Positions 59,954-64,000 of a stretch of 64,000 nt of DNA are shown here, in pieces. The stretch is from MGBC120314 sp051877855 (lineage in GTDB: Bacteria; Bacillota; Clostridia; Lachnospirales; Lachnospiraceae), in the NCBI GenBank assembly GCA_051877855.1, contig JBJEJH010000001.1, positions 1-64,000 of the forward strand, read 5' to 3'. A program made the translations under genes and the position numbers. Below the pieces are notes generated by a model, which was not told the DNA's origin, made no database searches, and saw only the letters and a list, made by a program, of their open reading frames with translations. The stretch's first letter is position 1. Each line of letters opens with the position of its first letter.

Positions 59954-62290
59954 ATGGACAAAAAATTGTACCGATTATTGAATTGGCCGGAAATCGAAGG
60001 CATTATTTACTCTGAATGTGATAATCCCCATGATTACCTGGGACAACATGTTACTTCAGCAGGGTTACTGATTCAGGCATTTATGCCCGAGGCTTCCTGT
60101 GTGGTTCTTCGTGTGGATGGTCAGACAAAGACCTATCTTATGGAGATGGTCGATGATGCAGGCTATTTTGCCGCACTCATCCCCGGTAAAAAAAAGATAA
60201 AATATACCCTGTTCGTCACATACAAAGACGGGCAGAGCCGTGAGATCCGGGATCCGTATAACTATGACTACGAGATGGACCGGGATGCCATGACAAAGTT
60301 CGATCTTGGTATTAACTACCGTGTCTACGATCTTCTCGGTGCCCATGTTACCGAAGTGGACGGTGTGAAAGGAACGCATTTTGCCGTGTGGGCACCCAAT
60401 GCAGTCCGCGTCAGTGTTGTTGGCGACTTTAATCATTGGGATGGCCGTGTCAATCCCATGCGCAAGGATTATGAAACCGGTATCTTCGATCTCTTCATCC
60501 CGGAAGTCTTCGAGGGTGCCATCTATAAGTACGAGATCAAATGTAAGGGCGGTATGATTGCCTTAAAGGCCGACCCTTATGCCTACTCGGCCGAGGTTCG
60601 CCCGAACACAGCCTCTGTGGTTGCGGATATCAGCAAGTTTTGTTGGACCGATAAAGAATGGATAAAGAATCGGGATAAGACCAACCAATTAAAGACTCCT
60701 ATGTCGGTGTATGAGTTACATCTGGGCTCCTTTAAGAAACCTGACGATGGCCGGGAATTTCTAAATTACCGTGAGCTGGCACCACTGGTAATCGAATACG
60801 TTAAGAAAATGAACTACACCCACGTGGAATTAATGCCAATTACCGAACATCCTCTGGATGCTTCCTGGGGCTATCAGGTAACTGGGTACTATGCTCCTAC
60901 CAGCCGCTACGGAACACCGACGGACTTTAAATACTTTATCAACGAATTACATACAGCCGGAATCGGTGTCATCTTAGACTGGGTTCCTGCACACTTTCCT
61001 AGAGATACCTTCGGTTTATCCAACTTCGACGGAACCTGTCTCTATGAACATTATGATCCGCGTCAGGGATTTCATCCGGATTGGGGCACATTGATCTACA
61101 ATTACGGAAGACCTCAGGTTAAGAACTTCCTCATGGGAAGTGCTCTCTTCTGGGCAGAGGAATACCATGTGGACGGCATCCGTTCCGATGCGGTAGCATC
61201 CATGCTCTACTTAGACTACGGTAAACGGGACGGCGAATGGGTTGCCAATATGTATGGCGGCAAGGAGAATCTTGAGGCCGTGGAATTCTTAAAGCACATG
61301 AATTCCATATTCAAGAAACGTGGTCTCAGCACCCTCCTCATTGCCGAAGAATCCACCGCATGGCCGATGGTAACCGGTGATGTAGAAAAGAATTCATTAG
61401 GCTTTGACTTAAAATGGAATATGGGCTGGATGAATGATTTCTTACATTTTATGCGTCAGGATCCATTATTCCGCAAAGGATGTTACAACGATCTTACCTT
61501 TAGTATGATTTACAATTATAGTGAAAACTTCATTCTTGTGTTCTCCCACGATGAAGTGGTACACGGAAAGGCATCCATGATTTATAAGATGCCCGGAGAA
61601 ACCATGGAGGAGAAGTTCGCCAATTTACGTGCAGCATACGGATTTATGTTCACACATCCCGGAAAGAAGCTTCTCTTCATGGGACAGGATTTCGGTCAGA
61701 CCAGTGAATGGTCCGAGGACAAGGAAGTGGAATGGGAGCTTCTTGCCCATGAAGGTCATCAGCAGATGCAAAATTACGTACGGGATCTGAATGCACTGTA
61801 TCGTTCGGAACCTGCACTCTACGATCAGGATTACACCCCGGATGGTTTCCGTTGGATCAACTGTATCTCTGCCGATGAAACCATCATCGTATTTGAACGT
61901 ATCGCAGAAAATGGGGAAGAACTCATCGTTGTGGCTAACTTTACTCCGGTAAAACGTGCCAACTACAAGATTGGCGTTCCACATCCCGGAAAATACAAGG
62001 AAATCTTCAACAGTGATGCAGCGATTTATGGCGGTGACGACTTTGTGAATCCTCGTCTCAAGGTGTCCAAGAAGGACGAGTGTGACGGTCTGGAGGATTC
62101 CATCCGTATCAAAGTCCCTCCAATGGGTATCTCCATCCTTCGGTACATTCCTGTATCGGAGGGTATTGTAGTGGATAATGCAACTACAAAGAAAAATATT
62201 GCCAAGGAAGCAAAGACATCCCCTGCCAAGAAGAGTAGCGGCAAGTCTGACGCCAAAACATCTACCAAAAAAGGAGGGAACAGGAAATGA
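59954..62290 (+). CDS. glgB: 1,4-alpha-glucan branching enzyme
   Basis: A GH13 glycogen branching enzyme of 778 residues. An N-terminal CBM48 pair (LVPNAVRVSVVGDFNHWDG type, here WAPNAVRVSVVGDFNHWDG) precedes the barrel: MSVYELHLGSF, ELMPITEHPLDASWGYQVTGYYAP, nucleophile Asp in VDGIRSDAVASM, acid Glu in LIAEESTAWP, and third Asp in VFSHDEVVHGK. The C-terminal 40 residues are an unusual Lys/Ser/Thr-rich tail (KNIAKEAKTSPAKKSSGKSD). GGGAGG precedes the ATG. The mscS gene overlaps its stop, so the two are co-expressed. Confidence 0.95.
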   Translation: MDKKLYRLLNWPEIEGIIYSECDNPHDYLGQHVTSAGLLIQAFMPEASCVVLRVDGQTKTYLMEMVDDAGYFAALIPGKKKIKYTLFVTYKDGQSREIRDPYNYDYEMDRDAMTKFDLGINYRVYDLLGAHVTEVDGVKGTHFAVWAPNAVRVSVVGDFNHWDGRVNPMRKDYETGIFDLFIPEVFEGAIYKYEIKCKGGMIALKADPYAYSAEVRPNTASVVADISKFCWTDKEWIKNRDKTNQLKTPMSVYELHLGSFKKPDDGREFLNYRELAPLVIEYVKKMNYTHVELMPITEHPLDASWGYQVTGYYAPTSRYGTPTDFKYFINELHTAGIGVILDWVPAHFPRDTFGLSNFDGTCLYEHYDPRQGFHPDWGTLIYNYGRPQVKNFLMGSALFWAEEYHVDGIRSDAVASMLYLDYGKRDGEWVANMYGGKENLEAVEFLKHMNSIFKKRGLSTLLIAEESTAWPMVTGDVEKNSLGFDLKWNMGWMNDFLHFMRQDPLFRKGCYNDLTFSMIYNYSENFILVFSHDEVVHGKASMIYKMPGETMEEKFANLRAAYGFMFTHPGKKLLFMGQDFGQTSEWSEDKEVEWELLAHEGHQQMQNYVRDLNALYRSEPALYDQDYTPDGFRWINCISADETIIVFERIAENGEELIVVANFTPVKRANYKIGVPHPGKYKEIFNSDAAIYGGDDFVNPRLKVSKKDECDGLEDSIRIKVPPMGISILRYIPVSEGIVVDNATTKKNIAKEAKTSPAKKSSGKSDAKTSTKKGGNRK

Positions 62291-63135
62291 TTTCTCTTCT
62301 TGCCATGTCATCAACGGATACGAATACTTACATGAGTGTTATTCTGAATAAGCTGCTGAATGGTTCTCTCGAACTTGTAAAGAAGCTTGTTGTGGTTTTA
62401 CTCATATGGATCATCGGCAAAAAACTGATTAAGATTTTTTTAAATTTTCTGTCAAGAGCCTTTGAACGAACCAAGATGGATGTAAGCCTTTCGAAATTCT
62501 TAATCTCTCTGATTAAATTTGCACTATATGGTGTATTAGCCATAACCATCATTGGTGCATTGGGAATCGAGACCACCTCCCTCATTACACTGATCGGCTC
62601 CCTGGGATTGACCATCGGTCTCTCCTTACAGGGATCTTTGTCCAACTTTGCCGGAGGTGTCCTGATTTTACTGTTCAAGCCATTTAAAGTCGGCGATTAT
62701 ATCGTTACCGGCGGCTGTGAAGGAACGGTACAGGTTATTGATCTTCTGTACACTAAACTTTTTACCGTAGACAATAAGATGGTGACCATTCCCAATGGTA
62801 CCTTAGCCAACTCCACCATCACCAACGTGGGGGCCGAACCGGAACGCCGTGTGGACGTTTCCATTGATGTAAGCTACTCTACCGACCTTAAGAAGGCCAA
62901 GGAAGTTCTGTTACAGGTAATCCATGAAAATCCTAATGTTCTGTCCGACCGGGAGGTTGTAGCCTTTGTTGATCGCTTAGGAGACAGTGGAATTACATTA
63001 ACCACCCGTTGCTGGGTCAAGACGGAAAATTACTGGCCAACACTATGGGCCCTGAAAGAAAATTACAAGAATTCATTTGATGAGAATGGAATTTCCATTC
63101 CATTCCCACAGATGGATGTTCACATTAACCAATAG
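62287..63135 (+). CDS. mscS: MscS-type small-conductance mechanosensitive channel
   Basis: A 282-residue channel. The N terminus carries three membrane helices (about 24-45, 68-90 and the pore TM3 GSLGLTIGLSLQGSLSNFAGGVLILLFKPFKVGDYI). The beta domain follows (GCEGTVQVIDLLYTKLFTVDNKMVTIPNGTLANSTITN), then the cytoplasmic cage. It opens under membrane tension to release solutes during osmotic down-shock. Its ATG overlaps the glgB stop (ATGA), with AAAGGAGG inside the glgB coding end. Convergent neighbour beyond the terminator. Confidence 0.93.
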   Translation: MISLLAMSSTDTNTYMSVILNKLLNGSLELVKKLVVVLLIWIIGKKLIKIFLNFLSRAFERTKMDVSLSKFLISLIKFALYGVLAITIIGALGIETTSLITLIGSLGLTIGLSLQGSLSNFAGGVLILLFKPFKVGDYIVTGGCEGTVQVIDLLYTKLFTVDNKMVTIPNGTLANSTITNVGAEPERRVDVSIDVSYSTDLKKAKEVLLQVIHENPNVLSDREVVAFVDRLGDSGITLTTRCWVKTENYWPTLWALKENYKNSFDENGISIPFPQMDVHINQ

Positions 63136-63156
63136 ATCGTAGTTCGATCAAACAAT

Positions 63157-63208
63157 AAATCTCCGGACACAATAACCCGCAAGATGCGTTATTGTATCCG
63201 GAGATTTT
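63157..63208 (+). terminator. Terminator of glgB-mscS
   Basis: AAATCTCCGGACACAATAAC pairs with GTTATTGTATCCGGAGATTT and is followed by TGTTATG; A-runs on the other side allow use in both directions. Confidence 0.85.
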
Positions 63209-63312
63209 GTTATGAATTTATAGAAACGTATAGAAAAAATAAATGAAACTTTTTGACAGAATTCGTTCATTAAATCACTTTTCGATTAGTTTATTAGTTG
63301 TGTCAAGGATAA

Positions 63313-63340
63313 GTATACGGATGCCTTCGCATCCGCATAC
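63313..63340 (-). terminator. Hairpin after the right-edge gene
   Basis: GTATACGGATGC and GCATCCGCATAC form 12-bp arms (one G-T or mismatch) with a tetraloop. It lies 7 nt after the minus-strand stop. No T-run, so it may be a weak terminator or an mRNA 3' end protector. Confidence 0.5.
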
Positions 63341-63346
63341 CGGAAA

Positions 63347-64000
63347 CTATCTTACCATATAGCTGCCATCCACCTGTATAGTCACATCATTGTCGTTTCG
63401 CACAAAGATTCTGTAATAACCCGATTGATCCGCACTAAAGGCATGGCTGGAATTATCCTTTGCATGAACATAGACGAGACTATAATCCGGCTTCAAAATA
63501 CCGTAGTCGATATATTTATCACTCGGTGTCATGGACACAAACACCACAATTTCTGAACCTGCATTCACATAGAATCGCTCCTGGGACTGCACCATATATC
63601 CTGCCCGCACAGGCCAGCTAAAGGTTGTCAAGCCACGTGCGTTGACATTAATATGTCCCCACTCCATCGGGATTTTCTGCGCCTCATCCGCAGTAATAAA
63701 ATATTCCACATCATCGGAGTTAATGTCTCCGGTCTCCGTTTGTTCTACGGTTCCATCATACACATCCGAATAGATACTCTGAATTCCTAATGTTGCTGCC
63801 GATACCGCGCTGCTGCTTAATAAAACCATCATTGCAGCAAGCATACCTGCAACAATCTTAGGACATTTCTTAACCTTATCATACTTTCTCATATACGTTA
63901 ACCTCTCTTCCACATCACATAATTCCGATGTAAGCTGAGCCACGAAGTTCGTCTTCTTCGACCTTTGCTGCTCTGTGCTTACGATACTCATAATCACCTC
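63347..64000 (-). CDS. Probable C-terminal part of an M56/BlaR1-like membrane protein (cut by the window edge)
   Basis: At least 216 residues. The segment VSTEQQRSKKTNFVAQLTSELCDVEERLTYMRKYDKVKKCPKIVAGMLAAMMVLLSSSAVSAA is, from memory, typical of the end of M56/BlaR1 metallopeptidase domains in Lachnospiraceae just before their last membrane helix. What follows (about 70-216) is an exported sensor-like domain (GYMVQSQERFYVNAGSEIVVFVSMTPSDKYIDYGI, ending VDGSYMVR). The frame is open to the window edge. An ATG at 63991 with GAGGTGATT upstream could be an independent start, giving a small secreted protein, so both readings are possible; I favour a partial gene. Confidence 0.6.
   Translation of the reverse strand, partial: EVIMSIVSTEQQRSKKTNFVAQLTSELCDVEERLTYMRKYDKVKKCPKIVAGMLAAMMVLLSSSAVSAATLGIQSIYSDVYDGTVEQTETGDINSDDVEYFITADEAQKIPMEWGHINVNARGLTTFSWPVRAGYMVQSQERFYVNAGSEIVVFVSMTPSDKYIDYGILKPDYSLVYVHAKDNSSHAFSADQSGYYRIFVRNDNDVTIQVDGSYMVR

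Overview
The window looks like chromosomal DNA from a gut-type member of the Lachnospiraceae (Clostridia, Firmicutes). The support is protein-level: SPOCS/LysM protein, PrcB-like lipoprotein, DUF1836, DUF368, a YbiT-type ABC-F protein, a FeoA-FeoB fusion with a separate FeoB-associated Cys-rich peptide, an NADP-dependent isocitrate dehydrogenase, strong AGGAGG ribosome sites and GTG/TTG starts. Genus cannot be fixed from the sequence alone. No rRNA, tRNA or CRISPR array was seen.

Layout. Positions 1-2.56 kb are the recombination end of an integrative element: xis (minus), an XRE repressor and a tyrosine integrase (plus), with a regulatory switch between xis and the repressor built on two TTGCA-N3-TGCAA operators. 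Next comes a decayed 3' piece of an RlmD-type RNA methyltransferase gene carrying two copies of a 53-bp palindromic repeat (2.8-3.2 kb). From 3.3 to 8.4 kb lies a visibly AT-rich accessory island, all on the minus strand: a HEPN protein, a truncated HNH gene, a hexapeptide acetyltransferase, a membrane-anchored protein of unknown function, and a tightly packed flavodoxin - SET-domain methyltransferase - SDR - unknown cassette. This cassette is the best candidate for an undescribed system.

From 8.5 kb on the sequence is housekeeping in character. It contains rlmD, pcrA, a PspA-family gene, DUF1836, an AraC regulator divergent from a MATE exporter, a SPOCS/LysM protein with a PrcB-like lipoprotein, and a FIST-(degenerate GGDEF)-EAL c-di-GMP phosphodiesterase. 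Then come metal and ion transport (feoAB, ktrA, ktrB), a marR-ABC-ABC multidrug exporter operon, DUF368, a polar amino acid ABC importer, an orphan FeoB-associated peptide, an ABC-F protein with a PHP phosphoesterase, a second MATE exporter and arcC. These are followed by an ABC-permease-like membrane protein, glpK, a HAD phosphatase, icd, a SulP transporter operon, asnB, an Rpn-family nuclease with a 12-bp tandem repeat, an ECF sigma/anti-sigma pair, a hisS-helD-glycosidase-like operon, an esterase, glgB-mscS, and at the right edge the 3' part of a probable M56/BlaR1-type gene.

Two copies of a 124-126 bp near-perfect palindromic element (22234-22357 and 31185-31310) carry compensatory arm changes. 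They lie in intergenic DNA, and the second falls inside the predicted 5' leader of the marR-ABC operon. Many convincing promoters (17-bp spacers) and intrinsic terminators allow transcription units to be drawn. Where a better ribosome site exists inside a longer reading frame, the start was moved to it and the reason is given.
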